64,000 bases of DNA from Endocalyx cinctus (taxonomy: Eukaryota > Ascomycota > Sordariomycetes > Amphisphaeriales > Apiosporaceae), in assembly GCA_001600455.1 (NCBI GenBank), contig BCKC01000001.1, positions 124,001-188,000 on the forward strand. The letters run 5' to 3'. This document shows, one piece after another, positions 1 to 12,854 of the stretch (the stretch's first letter is position 1; the number at the start of each line of letters is the position of its first letter). The position numbers and the translations under genes were made by a program. The notes beneath the pieces were generated by a model. It saw nothing but the letters and a program-made list of their open reading frames with translations. It searched no databases and was not told where the DNA came from.

Positions 1-653
1 CGTTCCAGCTCTTCCTTTTGCTTCGGTACCACCCGCGCAAGCTGACCTGTGAGCTTAGTTCTGAGCAGTAGTGTCAAGACGTCCCCGTGGAGTCCAGCGT
101 CGAGCGAGGTATACTCGCTTAGCATGGCCTGAAGTATCGGTGTTTAGTTCTTCTTGTGGGCAACGAGCGAATAAGCACACACTCACCTCACTAACGGCGG
201 TCTTCGCGCTCAGCGTCTCTTCAGGCAGGCCCTTGAGTTCGCCAACCAAGTTGACCGGAATGATAACCCTATTTCCTTCCGTCGACTTTACGCGATATAT
301 ACAATCACGGAACTTTTTTGAGACAGTCAGTATGACAAAGTGATTTCTTCTTGCTTGACAATTTTATCGATCCTTAAAAAAAAAAAAAAAAAAAAAAGAC
401 TGACCCTGGTGTAGCTATCTCGGATTGCTTCGTCGGCGTTGAACATCCATTTTATCCTGGATGCCTTGTAGAAGGGGGCGGATATGTGAGGGGTCTGTTT
501 TTTGGGCTGGAAGATCCAGGCGGAGAATATGATGACACAGGCGGCGAAGTAGTAGACTAGATGAGAAGCACCGGAGTTTTGAAGCTCTATCGATCCCGCC
601 GCCGCCGTAAGATTGGCGGATGGCGTCTGCGATACCTCCAGGACCGATGACAT
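1..653 (-). CDS. Cytochrome P450, N-terminal part (3' end beyond window)
   Basis: This is the start of a fungal microsomal P450 running off the left edge. Exons on the minus strand are 653-405, 312-187 and 128-1, all joined in phase 0 with GT..AG introns (donors GTCAGT and GTGAGT, acceptors AAG and CAG). About 125 residues are visible. A hydrophobic membrane anchor (HLVYYFAACVIIFSAWIF) lies near residue 32. It is followed by the P450 N-terminal signature FYKASRIKW, then FRDCIYRVKSTEGNRVIIP, and then LVGELKGLPEETLSAKTAVSE continuing into a helix-B/C-like segment ending KQKEELER. The GLPEETLSA stretch is typical of the ent-kaurene-oxidase-like group of fungal P450s. The haem-binding cysteine region lies outside the window, so substrate and intactness are unknown. 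The family call is firm; the pathway is not known. Confidence 0.88.
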
Positions 654-3406
654 GACGATGGCTGACGAGAAGTAACAGAAAAAAAAGAATTAGGTAGAGC
701 AACGTTTTCTTAGTTAGATACCGTGTGTTAGGTAACAGACAGTATCAAGGTCCTTTTCTGGGAGGTGGGACCATCGAGGAAGCACTTTAGATTAATAAAT
801 CGCGAGAAGCCTTCGTCTGGAGGCAACGGCGGAAGTGTATTATCGATCACAAACTGATCATTCTCCGAAATAGAAGCCACAGGATGTGTGGCGGCGGACC
901 CAAAACGAAGGTGTCGACGTCGAATGCGTAAATAGAGTGACCTGCTTATATAAACCTCCCTTGGCGTTCTGGTACCAAGACTTGACAAGAAATAAGTCGA
1001 AATCGAAATCACGATGCCAATGCCCGTCCGAATGGGCTGTGCTGAGGAAGCCGTTATTAAAACGCAAAAGTAGCAAAATCCGAATCCAGTCCGTTAACAG
1101 TAGTGACAGTGTCTGGCCAACAAAACACAGCCAGCTATGGTGATGGTGATAAGCGCCAATTGTAGTAAAAAGTAGTAAAAGAAGAAAAAAAAGAGAAGGG
1201 GAAAAAAAGGAAAGGAGAAAGAAGTGAGAAAGAGGAAATGGAAGGTAGTAGGGCTACCAAAAATAAAAATTGTTTCGAGATCAGAAATTCTTCTCCTGTC
1301 TCGATTGTAGGTGGACAATATAACAAGCGGCCACTAAAATCAGGAACGAAACAGACCGTACCGTGGCCGACAAAAGATATCTTCCCGAGAGTATCACTTT
1401 TTGCTCAATAATAGCAAAAGCTAGCATCCGTAATCCAACCAGTCCAGCTGGCGATTGTTGTTTTTTACCATGCTGAGACGGAACGGATTAACATCATGGA
1501 TATCCATATTCAGCTACGATTTGTGGTTTTTGTTTGAAGTTCACTCCCTACGTTGGAGAATATTCAACGAGCGAGGATACTTTGATGCGTGACAGGAGTC
1601 GGGAGGTAGCAGATTAGATCCGACTCCATTGTCGGTGCTAATCTCCGTACTGATCTTGTTTTCGATTGCTCGACAGTCGAGGCTGCTGAAACAACGAGAG
1701 GCGGACGTGTCAGCCCGGCCGCGTCTGTGACATCCCAGCGTTTTTTCTTTCTTTCTTTTATAACTACACGTACGTATAGTATACGTCTTTTCTTACGCGG
1801 GCATCTATATAGTATATACATTCAAAGGTTGAAAAGACAGAGTGAATTTTGCTGTGGTTATTGATCTGAAAGTTTGATTTTTATTTTATTTTTCTTCCTT
1901 TTTTTTCTGGTTCTATTATTTTATTAGTGTTTTCCTGATGAGTTTGACTGAAGAATGTTTCGCGTCTCTATACATAACTCCAGCCCAGACTTCTCTTTCA
2001 AAATTGACAGAGTTTCTTATTGCATTACGTGTTGTTGATTACGGTGACGGTGATGGCGATGACGTTCTCGTTATATCAAAAGAACCTTGTATGGAGAAGA
2101 TGGAGGGTTCAAAGTGTGATGCGCGAGCGATCATACGGCTTGGCTACCTTTAGTTACTTTACATACTTGATCAGGGGCTTGCTTCTTCGGATGGGTTTAG
2201 ATCGATACCACGGTATGGTATATTACAGGGAAGTTAGCCCACTGTTGACCGCTTAACGCTCACTGACGGAGACGGTAATGCGAAACGTTGATGAATCACG
2301 GACCCTTGGAATAAAGCAATCCGCCGGCAGTTCCTCTCCAAGCTTTTTCTCTCCTTCCCCCTCTAGTAAATAGTATACATATCATCCCCAGTTTGTGATT
2401 CTGCTATTTAAAAAGGTCGGTAGAAAATAAATGTCCCTTTTTATTCACACTACAAATCAAGCCCGCGCAAAAGCTTAGTAGATTTTGGTGTTCCTGCCAA
2501 GCAGTGCCTCAGACGGATAAGGTCTGGGGATAGGAGACTAGGGGGTATGTAGGTCAGAAATGAAAGACAAACAGCAAGTTACAAGTATGTCTATACGTAT
2601 GTGGTGTTTAATCTGATGAGAAAAAAAAACTAAAACCTGGAAAGGAATCAACACCGATTATTTAAACCCCAGAATATTTCCTTTACAACTACCAAGTACT
2701 ATGAAGTACCCAATCAAATATGTGATAAATAAATAGTAAATTTGCTATAAAAAGCGTTGTAGTTATTATTAGGTTGAGACACCCTCTTGGAGGCTCTCGT
2801 TCACTAAGTGTCGTTGGATCGTTGGACCGACGCTAATCTTGTGCGGGCATCACCTTGTCAGCTTGTACGAGTATGAATGATTAGTCGTGGTTTTCCTCCC
2901 TAATCATGTCTCATCTCCATCGAAGAACATCATGAATATCGAATATGGATACTTTACTCACATACCTAAGCACGTTCATATCACATCATGCACAAGATCA
3001 GATACATATATTGATTCTTAATAATCTCGATTAATTCCTTATAATCAAAGTTGTTAAGGTAAGAAAAAAAAAAAAACAATAACTCCGCGCCATGCAGTAG
3101 ATCGGCACCTTAGCAAAATGCGGGCTTGTTTTGTTCTGGTCTTTTTTCTATTTCTAGATAATAGTTTCACACCCCAAGTTCCGTAATCTTTGTTTTTGTA
3201 ATGTACTCGTGATTTATCGCTTGGTATCTTCCTGTCATCTCTCTCCGTGTCTCTGTGTTACACCTCTGAATGTTCGCATGAAAAGGGAGGTAACTGTTTT
3301 TTTTTGTTTTGTTTTTCCTAACATCTTCATCGACATTCTATTTTTTTTTTTTGTTCTTTTTTCATAAGCATAGCCAGTTGGGCGCGTCGTCGAGGATGGT
3401 ATCGTC
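654..3406. other. Gene-free stretch, AT-rich
   Basis: No supported gene. It begins with the presumed promoter side of the leftmost P450. There are long purine runs around 1160-1220, several A/T homopolymers, and only short open frames without family resemblance. The right part (about 3200-3400) is T-rich and would hold the 3' untranslated region of the nitroreductase gene. Confidence 0.6.
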
Positions 3407-4210
3407 TTAAGCACCGTAGGTCTTGAAGATCTCGTCGATGGGCTTGAAGTCCTTGGGGCCGGCCTCTCCGGTCTTACCGCCGAAGACGAGCTGGGCGTTG
3501 AGCTTCCAGTCGGCCGGGATCTTCCACTCGGCGGCGACCTTCTCGTCGAGCAAGGGGTTGTAGTGCTGGAGGTTCGCGCCGAGACCCTCGGCCTCGAGGG
3601 CGGTCCAGGCGGTGAACTGGAGCATGGCGTCGGACTGGTTGGCCCAGATGGGGAACTTGTCGGCGTACAGGGCGAACTTCTCCTGCATCGAGTTGACGAC
3701 GGCCTGGTCCTCGAAGAAGAGGACGGTGCCGGCGGCGGCCTTGAACATGGCCATGCGGCCCGCCGTCGACTCCCACTGCTCGGCCGGCACGATGGCCTTG
3801 AGGATCTCGGTCGCGATGTCCCAGAGCTTGTCGTGCTCGGCGCCGAAGAGGACGACGACGCGGTTGGACTGCGAGTTGAAGGAAGAAGGCACGTGGGCGA
3901 GGGCCTCCTTGACGATCTCGTTCACCTTGGCGGGGGTGACGGAACCGAGGTCCTTGTTAAGGGCGTAGTAGGTACGGCGGGCCTTAACGAGGTCTAGAAC
4001 GGTCGTGGCGTTGAGAGACATGGTGGAGTAAAGTCTTGAAGACGACGTATAATTTTTCGGTGAGGGGTAAAAGTGGTGATGGGATACGGTGGGTAAAGAT
4101 GAATAGTACGAAGAAGACTTCTTGACAGGTGTGGGTATTATCGTTGTTGGTTTCTTTGAGAGAGATGTGGTAGTATTGCGGAAAAGTCTAGTGACAAATG
4201 GAGTGCGCAT
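3407..4210 (-). CDS. Nitroreductase family protein (Frm2/Hbn1-like), probable mitochondrial leader
   Basis: A single-exon gene of 267 residues. From residue 64 (MSLNATTVLDLVKARRTYYA) it matches the short fungal nitroreductase family of yeast Frm2 and Hbn1: an FMN-dependent fold with conserved RRTYYAL, a VPSSFNSQSNRVVVLFG segment, and a C-terminal FGGKTGEAG...KPIDEIFKTYG. Relatives are proposed to reduce nitro or quinone compounds and affect lipid and redox signalling. The first 63 residues are extra. They are rich in Arg, Ser and Thr, contain no acidic residue and end RLYST just before the second Met, which looks like a cleavable mitochondrial presequence. The internal ATG at 4021 is the usual start of the family, so two products are possible. 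Coding GC content is clearly higher than in the flanks. Confidence 0.88.
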   Translation of the reverse strand: MRTPFVTRLFRNTTTSLSKKPTTIIPTPVKKSSSYYSSLPTVSHHHFYPSPKNYTSSSRLYSTMSLNATTVLDLVKARRTYYALNKDLGSVTPAKVNEIVKEALAHVPSSFNSQSNRVVVLFGAEHDKLWDIATEILKAIVPAEQWESTAGRMAMFKAAAGTVLFFEDQAVVNSMQEKFALYADKFPIWANQSDAMLQFTAWTALEAEGLGANLQHYNPLLDEKVAAEWKIPADWKLNAQLVFGGKTGEAGPKDFKPIDEIFKTYGA

Positions 4211-7049
4211 CGTGATGTACTTATACTTGTTGGACCTAACTTGTTTATTTTTTTTTTTTTTTACCTCCTCGGTCAGGTGTGAGTGGTGAAGTGGGTGTGG
4301 GATTGGGAAATTTCTAGAAGTGACGAAACGAGGTTGGATATACTACACTATTGGAAAGAGGCACACCCCTGAATGTTTCATAGGCTACTTTGGTTGTTAT
4401 TTGTCCAAGAAAGGTAGAAATTCTCCGGTAGACTATGTATACACGTACATCGACAGTTTTTATAATGGCCGGTAGTACGGAGTACTTGACATACATTAAT
4501 TTGGTAAACGGCTCAAGTACGGGGTTAGCCTAACGGACCGATGCGAATGGATATTTTCTCACTTATATTTCTCATCCTATTCTAATCCATTACTAGCCAG
4601 ACTTTTGAATAAAATAATACTACGTCGAATGAATTTAATCAATGGATATTGTGTACTTATTCTTTCTTCTTCCTGTTCTTATTCTTCTTCTAGGGGAGGG
4701 AATTGGAAATAAAACAAACAACAAACGTTGCTTATTGTATGAGGGGGATTTGATATTTCCATATGGGTAATTTTTTCTTTACTTCATGTTTAAATTGGTT
4801 CTTTATAGCCGAATCTGGTTACTTTTCTCTGATTGGTTTCCCGACAGTTCACGATGCATTGAACTTATTACCGTCGCCTATGTGGGCGAGCTTGGCCAGG
4901 TTTGGCCATGGCCCAAGTGACTAGCTTACGGTGTTTATGGGGAATACAGGGAATCCTTTTGCTTACACAATTCATAGCTAATCAAGGCACTTTGCCGTAA
5001 TACATGACCGTTGATTTCAAAGACATGTGGCCCTTGATTTCAAAGATATTTGAAATGCATCATACATAACCAAAAGTATACTTACTACCTAATATTTTTA
5101 TTACCATGCTGCCATGCTGCCATGATCCAAGAGATATGATACCATTCCAATCTCAGGGATTATTGTTTACACGAGGCGTCTTGTCTCTTTTTTTTCTTTT
5201 TCTTTGGTTACCCCTCATTCGTTATTTTATCCTTATCTCGAATCTGCCTATACCAAAACCGGGTATCGACCTCGGTGTAAATATTAGGTAGGTAAATGCT
5301 CCAAGCTGGTACGGTTTTAAAATACACCGCCACGACTACAACTTTCTGGAACTACGAAGAACGTAAATAATATTATGTTGAATATATAAGGATACAGCAA
5401 AGCCTCACTCTCGTCTAAAGATCCTGGGACCACATTGTCCGCGAGGGAAAAGATGCTTGGGCGATAAGATATGAGAATTACGTCATTTAATGCCCCTCTA
5501 TCAGCAACAATTTGGCCACCGAGTCTGCCAATCAGTCTACGCTACAATCAAATAATAGTGGTTAAGTAAAAGCCTCAATAAACACAGCCCGTCGGAATGG
5601 ATGATAAACGACTTTCTGCCTCGACGTAAAGACAAGGACGATTATTTTGTTACGAAACATAACTCCTAATTTCTCATCCACTACAATACACAGCTACTTC
5701 GGATGGTCGGTTGTACATAGGAAATAGCTAAAGCTTGAACTAACATCAACAACCCAATCAGTCTTCACGTATCATGATCCACCGGATCATCGGCCGTAGG
5801 TACTAAACGGTCTTACGAAGAAAGCGTTGGACGATTACGCTGCATACGCGTAAAATAACATCCCCTTGTTTCTTGTTTACTCGCCGAGTTTAATGTCCGA
5901 GTAGAATCCATATGATAAGTTAAGTGTGTTGTCGGTCTTACATCTCGGAGGATCATGAACTCTCGGACTCGGATATACAGAAATTACTATGTTTGACTCG
6001 GCCGAGGAAGGCTATGTGCTTTCATTTAATAAGCTGTTGCCTCTTTCGAAAATATCAAATATTAGAAATTTAATAAATAGTGGCATGATTCCTAGAAATA
6101 ATTATGATTGATAAATACTACGCATTGCCGAAAAAAAAAGGAAAAAAAAAAGAAAATGAAAGACTCCAAATTACTATTTCCTTCTTTGTTGCTGGTGCTG
6201 TTGGTGGTGGGTTACTCTTATTATTCTACGCATTTAAAGGCAGGATGAAATCGACGACATTCGCGCCGTTCGAACTTACTTTTAACTCACCTGAACTTCC
6301 TTAATTCGAATGATAATAGGAAATATCGTCATTTTTACCAACGGGAAGTATTATAACGGGCTTATTATCATCGCCATCGCTCACGTCAGTTACGCTCATA
6401 GTACCATACCACTATCATTGTCACGGTTCTACTACATATCACTTATCACCAACATAACGACAAGAGAAATCATCACAAAGTAATCAATTTTTGTTTATTT
6501 TATAAAATTGGCATTTCATTCAGACCGTAACTATATCCATCCTTCTTATCCGTGGTATATACAAACGAGCCTCCGTTATCCCATGATCCCACTTCTCAGA
6601 TTACGAGAGCGAATCGAATCAGAAGGGAGAATAAAAAAAAAAAATCAAAGTGAACGCCGATACCGAGAACATCGTTTTATTTTCGATGCCTGAAACGCCA
6701 GTGATGCCCCTTTTTGTCACACCTCGAAAACGGAAAAAAGAAGTAAAAGTATAAATTCCCCCACATTTCCCTCAGCATTCCCGATAAATCAGCTGAGAAA
6801 ACTTGGCGGCATTAAAAAGAAAAAAAAAAAAACCGTTCCATGCTGGCTCGCGCGTAAGTCGTATGTCTAGTGACTCCATTTGAAAAAATATTGGCTCCGA
6901 AAATTCATGCAGATATGAGGAAGAGAAAAAAAGGCCTGGTAGACGAAGAGTAAACGTTTCAGTTTGGGCCAGGCATATGTTCATGCGGTATCATCATCGC
7001 TTGCCCGCGGATGATGGAAACATGAGAAATGAAATAAAGAGTGACCAAT
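4211..7049. other. Gene-free stretch, AT-rich
   Basis: No supported gene in 2.8 kb. The right-hand end carries the likely nitroreductase promoter, and the left side of the flavoprotein reductase 3' end lies at about 7000. Only short, low-complexity open frames are present, for example a lysine-rich one near 6104-6304, without recognisable domains. One TACGGAGTA motif copy is at 4476. Confidence 0.6.
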
Positions 7050-8927
7050 TTACCACGTTTCGGCAATGTATTGGCCAACCTCCTTCTTCAATTCCCAGAA
7101 TTTCTTGGCTTCCTCGTACTCCAAGTTACCCTTGGCCATGGCGACCTTGATCAGAGCGTCCTCGACGCCTTCGCCCATGCCCCTGGTGCTGCCGCAGACG
7201 AAGACGCGACCGTCGACCGAGTTGATAATGTACCATACGAGATCGGACTGGTTGGCCACCTCTTCCTGGACGTATCGACCCTCTCCACGTCGGCTTTGGA
7301 TCACGCGCTTGAGCTCGTCTTCGTGCACACCCCATTCGCCGCTGTATAGCTCGTCCACTAGAGAGTCTCGGATACCCTGGAGAACCCAAACCTTGTTGGC
7401 ACAGTTGGCGTTCTTGAGACGTCGCTGAACGAAGCCGCGGAACGGTGCGATGCCGACGCCAGCCCCAATAAGGAGCATCGGTCCATCCGACACGAACTGC
7501 TTCGCCAGCGGGTTGGCCATGAGACCCTTGAACATGGGAATATAGAGCTGGGGCTGCTTCTCTCCGCCGCGTCGAAGCCCTAAAAACTTCCGAGACTGGC
7601 GCTCGAAGAAACCGGATCCTACACCCGTGCGGCATCCCTTCTTCCAATCCGCCGATTCGTGAACGGTGACGGCGATCTCGATGAGACGGTGTTGTTTGCC
7701 ATCGCGGATCTCGTACGACTCGTGGGGGTCGTTGGAGAGGGAGTAGAAGCGCGGCATCAAAGGCTGAAGGGAGGACAGGAGGACATCCATGGGAGGCTTG
7801 GACGAAGGAAAAGCATTGAGCAACTGCGAGAGGCTGAGGTGGGGACCGGTACGGAAGTCGCAGAAGACACCCTGTCCTTCGCCGGAGCACAAAAAGGTAA
7901 GTATCTTCTTTTCGTTCTCCTCTTGAGCGTATTCGGCAAGAATGCGGAGAAGTGGTTTGGTAGGGGGGTAGGATTGGATATCACAGCACCACGTCAACAA
8001 ATCTCGTCGAGTAGTCACGAGCTCTCGAGCTTGGTCGTCACCCCAAACTGTGGGCCAACGGCCCTTGGTGGTCCGCAGAAGAACGGGTCTATCGCGAAGG
8101 AATCGGGGAATCATAAGCAAGTCTAGTACCTCCTCCACATCTTCGGGGTCATTAGGGGCCGATACACCAATGGCACCGCCTACTTTGAAGTCGAGCCCAC
8201 CCTCGTCAGGATAGTCGGTGACATCGAGGTCGAAGTGGTAGGTTCTCTTCTCAGCGCCAGGTCGGGTTAACTCTCGGGTGTTGTGAATCTTGGCGGGAAA
8301 TACGTGATAAGGAGGGTGGGGCTGCACGAAAGACGGAGGTTGAATGGAGGTGTTTAATTCCTCCAACTGGAGAGCCTCGAACTTGTTCTCTAGCGACGCG
8401 CTCGGGGTCTCGGGTTTGGTATTGGCGGCATTGATCTCGGCGGCGCCAAAGGAGATAGCAGAATCGGTAGGCGAAGGTGTGCTAGCAGCCGAGGGACGAC
8501 GGACGGCCTTTTCGAAGAAGGTAGTCTGCTCAGGTAGGTCGGTCACGTTGGTGAACTCGGTGGGGACTTGATCAATGTTGAGCTTCAGAGATCGGAAGGC
8601 ATCGTTGTCCGGAAGCTCCACTCCCTCATACTTGGTATCATTTCTAGGTTGGGTAGCAAGACAGCAACCCCCACCGCAGCATCTGCTGATGAGTTGTTGG
8701 GTAGTTTCTCCAGTAATTCTCTGAACATCAGTGGCATTTTGGGATATCAAGATGGTGGATGCTCGACGTCTTCTCTGAGGTTCAGGTTCGGGTAGGTGGG
8801 GTTCATCCTCGGCACCGGAATCTTCTGAATAGGTCAAAGATGGTGCAATAGAGGGTGTACCAGGCTCGTCGGGAGTACAATGCGACTCTCCCGACTTAGA
8901 GAGTAATTGCTCAATTCGAAGAGACAT
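7050..8927 (-). CDS. CPR-like FAD/NADPH-binding reductase lacking the FMN domain
   Basis: A single-exon protein of 625 residues from the ATG at 8927. An in-frame ATG at 9056 would add 43 lysine-rich residues, but the 8927 start (MSLRIEQLL, with AAAA before ATG) is more plausible. The C-terminal two thirds match the FAD and NADPH modules of the cytochrome P450 reductase/sulfite reductase family. The FAD motif PRFYSLSND is near residue 391, the nucleotide motif GAGVGIAPFRGF near 488, VCGSTRGMG near 573, and the chain ends in an aromatic residue (Trp), as in this superfamily. The first 220 residues are Ser/Pro/Glu-rich and hold no flavodoxin domain. Instead there is a cysteine motif (RCCGGGCC, about residues 79-86). 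Electron acceptor and partner are unknown. It presumably accepts hydride from NADPH. Confidence 0.85.
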   Translation of the reverse strand: MSLRIEQLLSKSGESHCTPDEPGTPSIAPSLTYSEDSGAEDEPHLPEPEPQRRRRASTILISQNATDVQRITGETTQQLISRCCGGGCCLATQPRNDTKYEGVELPDNDAFRSLKLNIDQVPTEFTNVTDLPEQTTFFEKAVRRPSAASTPSPTDSAISFGAAEINAANTKPETPSASLENKFEALQLEELNTSIQPPSFVQPHPPYHVFPAKIHNTRELTRPGAEKRTYHFDLDVTDYPDEGGLDFKVGGAIGVSAPNDPEDVEEVLDLLMIPRFLRDRPVLLRTTKGRWPTVWGDDQARELVTTRRDLLTWCCDIQSYPPTKPLLRILAEYAQEENEKKILTFLCSGEGQGVFCDFRTGPHLSLSQLLNAFPSSKPPMDVLLSSLQPLMPRFYSLSNDPHESYEIRDGKQHRLIEIAVTVHESADWKKGCRTGVGSGFFERQSRKFLGLRRGGEKQPQLYIPMFKGLMANPLAKQFVSDGPMLLIGAGVGIAPFRGFVQRRLKNANCANKVWVLQGIRDSLVDELYSGEWGVHEDELKRVIQSRRGEGRYVQEEVANQSDLVWYIINSVDGRVFVCGSTRGMGEGVEDALIKVAMAKGNLEYEEAKKFWELKKEVGQYIAETW

Positions 8928-11900
8928 TTTGCTCTTTGGGACTTTTGTCCTTTGTTTTGCGTTGAAAATTGGTTTAGAAGGAAATAAAAGGCCGTATCTT
9001 GTTAGCTCGGTTTGTCTTTTTTTTTTTCGTTTTCGATATCGGCAATCAAGGCACAACGGCCTTCAGTGGTGAATAGGGTATTTCACTAGCTGTTGTGACT
9101 AATATATGCTTTATATGTCGTATCGTTTTTATTTTTATTTTTATTTTTTTAGGATGTGTTGAAAAACGAGTCGAAGTAGGTAGGATTATTGATTGGTATC
9201 AGGTTTTTTTTCTCTCTCTTGTTGAGAAGACCGCCACTCGCATGTGACGTGATGTAGTATATGGATCGGTTGCGTGCTTGTATTTTAATGTATTCCTTCT
9301 CCTTTTCCCTGAGTACTTAAGTAAGTATAGTACCAGCGGTGCCTATAAGATAGTGGTGTGTATAAGCGAGTAAAAGTAAAGGCCACTAAATAAGAAGCGA
9401 AAAGGTTTTGATTACTTCTGGATAGGAACAGGAACGACAATGGAATTTCTCTGTAGTATCTTGTTCGTTTATATATGAAGACAATGAAGTGAATGAAAGT
9501 AATGGAAAGTAAATAGGAAAGTTTAAATAAAAAACCTTTCGGGAAAATATATTCACATCAGAAAGAAAAAAAAAAAAAAGAAACAGAGCAAGGACCATAC
9601 TAATGTAGGGAATTATTAAGATGGTAAAACTGTTGAGAGGTAAAATAGGGATGGATTATAGCGGGACAGGGTTGTTATTTCGGGGCTGTGGTTTAGTTAC
9701 AAATTAGCGGATAAAAATATACCTAACAGTTGTCATTTTAGTTCCTTGGAATACCTATGAAATACCCGTAAGACCCTATAATATTTGCCGAGAAGGTGAT
9801 CAATGCAGATAATAATCAATCTGATAACCAAATAACCAGGCCTCCGGTCCTCGCCGATTTGGCATGCGTATCATATGTACATAGTACACAGTAGTATAGT
9901 GGGGAATAGCGATACGACAGTTAATAATAGCGATTCACAGTTAACCTTTAGGTACCAAGGCGTACTGGTCGGGGTTGTACCAATTTACAACTCATACTTG
10001 TACATTTATGGCATCATGACATGTACGTATCGCGGAATTCTTCTATTCACTTCCAATTCCGTACGGGACCTCCTATCACACAGACTTTTATTCAATTAAT
10101 CACTCAATTAATGGCCTAACCTAATCATTTACAAAGTAACATGCGTAAACAATTCATTGACTTGATGTACCTACATATTTCTTTGTTTATTCATTGGACT
10201 TTTTATTTTAATTGACTTGTTCTATTTACGGTACTTCAATTGCATTAAAGAAAATATAGGAATACTTTTTGAGATAAGTTTTCCAAATCGAGCTTATTAT
10301 CCCAGCCGGATGTATAACCTCATGTCATCCACTCTCTTTTTTAGTATAGAAATTTCTATTTGCGTGTATTTCAGCCGTGTGGTATTTGTGTATGTGTAAT
10401 TTGTGGGTTTTCATGTTTCAACCATAAATTAGAACTCAACAAGAAACGAGTGAGTACTATGTAAGAGGTACGTAGACTATGAATAAGCTTCAATTTTGTT
10501 CAAAGATCCCCTGTTCTATTATATATATATCCATAGATACTACTGGATACTATGTACATATAGTACAGTATACAAGTACTAAATCTTACCCGCTACTTTT
10601 CTATCGGAGTCATGTCAACCAAACCTCGTATACCTCGGAGGCTTATGACTTATCTATTGCGTACGTGTTTTATGCTACCCTGCCGTGCGTAATAATGTAA
10701 TCAAGCGGTATGTACATCTCTTTCTGGAACTACGCGCAAGCAATGTTCATTTCAAGACAAGATTATATACCACCTACCTATATCATCCACGATCCTACAT
10801 TCCCTTCATCCATATCCAGACTGCGCAGTGTATGAATAATCATCATCTAGAACTTCTAGATATAAATATTTTACACTACTTCGTAAACTGTACTACTTAC
10901 TACGTACGATCGACTAGGTAATTTTCATCTTTGAAAAATATAACCACAAATTCGTGCATCCATCTGACCATGTTTTGGTTGAATCACCTGATACTACTCC
11001 CTTCCAAAGCGGTCAGCTTCATTACCGGCTACTGGGTTCAATTCCGAGCATTCATGTCACCCCTAAACCCTAAAATACGGGTAATAGGATCCATCTATTA
11101 TGTACATCAAAGTGAATTGTCCGAGTGGTTATTATTAACAATCTTTTTTTCATTATTTCCAGTTTTTTTTTTTTTTAATCTATTTACTTACATAGTACCT
11201 TTTTTTTCCCCCGGCTGTGGGAATTACAAGGGACTTACTTACTATTATACTAACTAGTCTGTCTATGGGGACGAAGAATAAAAGAAGAAGCCAAAAAAAG
11301 ATCTTCATTCCTTCATTACACTTCCCTGGTAATACAATCCTAGCAAAAGAGTCTGACCGTTCTTTTTAGTGTAACAAACTCCCGTATTGTCGGTTTGACT
11401 GGCTAGGAATGTCTGGATCAGATTATCTCACCGTAATCTTATCAATCAAATCAGTTCAATCAGCGAGTCAGGATTCGGGTTTGCCTAGCAAAGTGCATAT
11501 CAATCTCATCTAATCAATCAATCTCCGAAATCGCTCTCTCGTCTCTTTCGCTCTTTCAATCCCGAGAGCTTAAGAAAAAAAAAAAAAAAAAAGAAAAGAA
11601 AGAAAGTAATAATGGAGTTTGCCAAGTTGAACCGGCTGACCGGACCGGGAACATCATAAGAACAAAAAGATTTTACCTAGGTAGTTTTAAAAATTCTTGA
11701 ATCAGTCTATACAGTATTAAAACAAAAATGACTCGCTCTAACAAGGAAGGAGATTTTTCTTCCTTCTTCCCAGAGGCTGACGAAGATCATGCGACTTCAG
11801 ACCCAAATGGCTGGGTGCAGAGGCTGAACAATGCTGTACATATAGTGTAGTACTACCTATATAAAAGCGGTATAATACACAGTATATGGATACTCCGTAT

Positions 11901-12854
11901 TGTATGATGTGTATGATAAAAAACACGCACAGATATACCTTACCTAGGCATATAATAATGAATATCTGAAGAGGCCAAGACATTTGTTGGGTAGACCTTG
12001 CTTTTCCGGTTACCTTTTGACCACCCCTTGAATTCTGAACAAAGTTCTTACTCATTTCCGCGTTCTCCATCCTTATTTGAACTTGAACGATGGTCTTTCG
12101 ATACTTTCTGGCCTGATGGGCCTAGTCTGCATAGCCATCAATTTACCTGTTATCACTTAGCAGCTACTTTCAAGTAATCTCACAGAGGAATTGCTTTGTC
12201 TTCTCGTTCTTCTTCTATGACTTAAGTAAATAGATAGATATGCTGCTAACCGTCGCTTCCATTTATATGTCAAAAAAGTGAAAACACCGCTCAGGACATG
12301 GATATATACTCTTGTTGACCTTTCAATTGCTGTTCCAAAGTTAATAGTTTACAGTACAGCTGAGGTTGATAAAAACCAAAAGGAAAAGGTCGTAATCATA
12401 ATTTTCCGAGCTTCTAATTTTCCGAGCATCTTCTCAAAAAAAAAAAAAAAAAAAAAGGGAATCATATATATGTGCATGATAACCTTCCGGTCCCAAAAAC
12501 TGTCGGTATCAGTTTTTTCTTTTCGCCAATAACTCCAAAACTCCCTAGCACCTATATCCTTTAAGGCAAATGATGGTTGGTATCTGTCGTGGCGCGGATA
12601 ATCGCCTTAAGTTCAGATGCAGTTCGCGTATCCTTTCCGCGACACTCGAGTAGAGAGAGTTCTTCTCCATGTTTACCAATTGAGTGCCGTACGAGAATTA
12701 GTCGTGACGTGTATACGTCTAACCAAGGTATTCTCGATAGAGCGGTTATCATTCATTCTTTTTTTCTCTTCGAATGCCACCCTCCTGTCTTTTTTATTCT
12801 TGATATTTTTCCCCATATAGATATGATTAATGCAACTTGTTCTTCGACCGACTT
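8928..12854. other. Gene-free stretch, strongly AT-rich
   Basis: Nearly 4 kb without a supported gene. It contains the reductase promoter side (T/A runs near 9015 and 9130), many poly-A/T runs (for example 11577-11592 and 12437-12456) and many short open frames typical of AT-rich DNA. One copy of the TACTCCGTA motif is at 11891. The right end (12560-12854) is presumably 3' flank of the Dcr2 gene. Confidence 0.55.

Noticed and set aside
728..1012. Possible minus-strand coding frame near the P450
   Set aside because: Under 100 codons, no recognisable domain, and overlapped by a competing frame at 858-1076; no splice context joins it to the P450.
9056..9056. Upstream ATG for the flavoprotein reductase
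   Set aside because: The extra 43 residues are lysine-rich and derive from the AT-rich flank; the ATG at 8927 has a better context and fits the conserved start.
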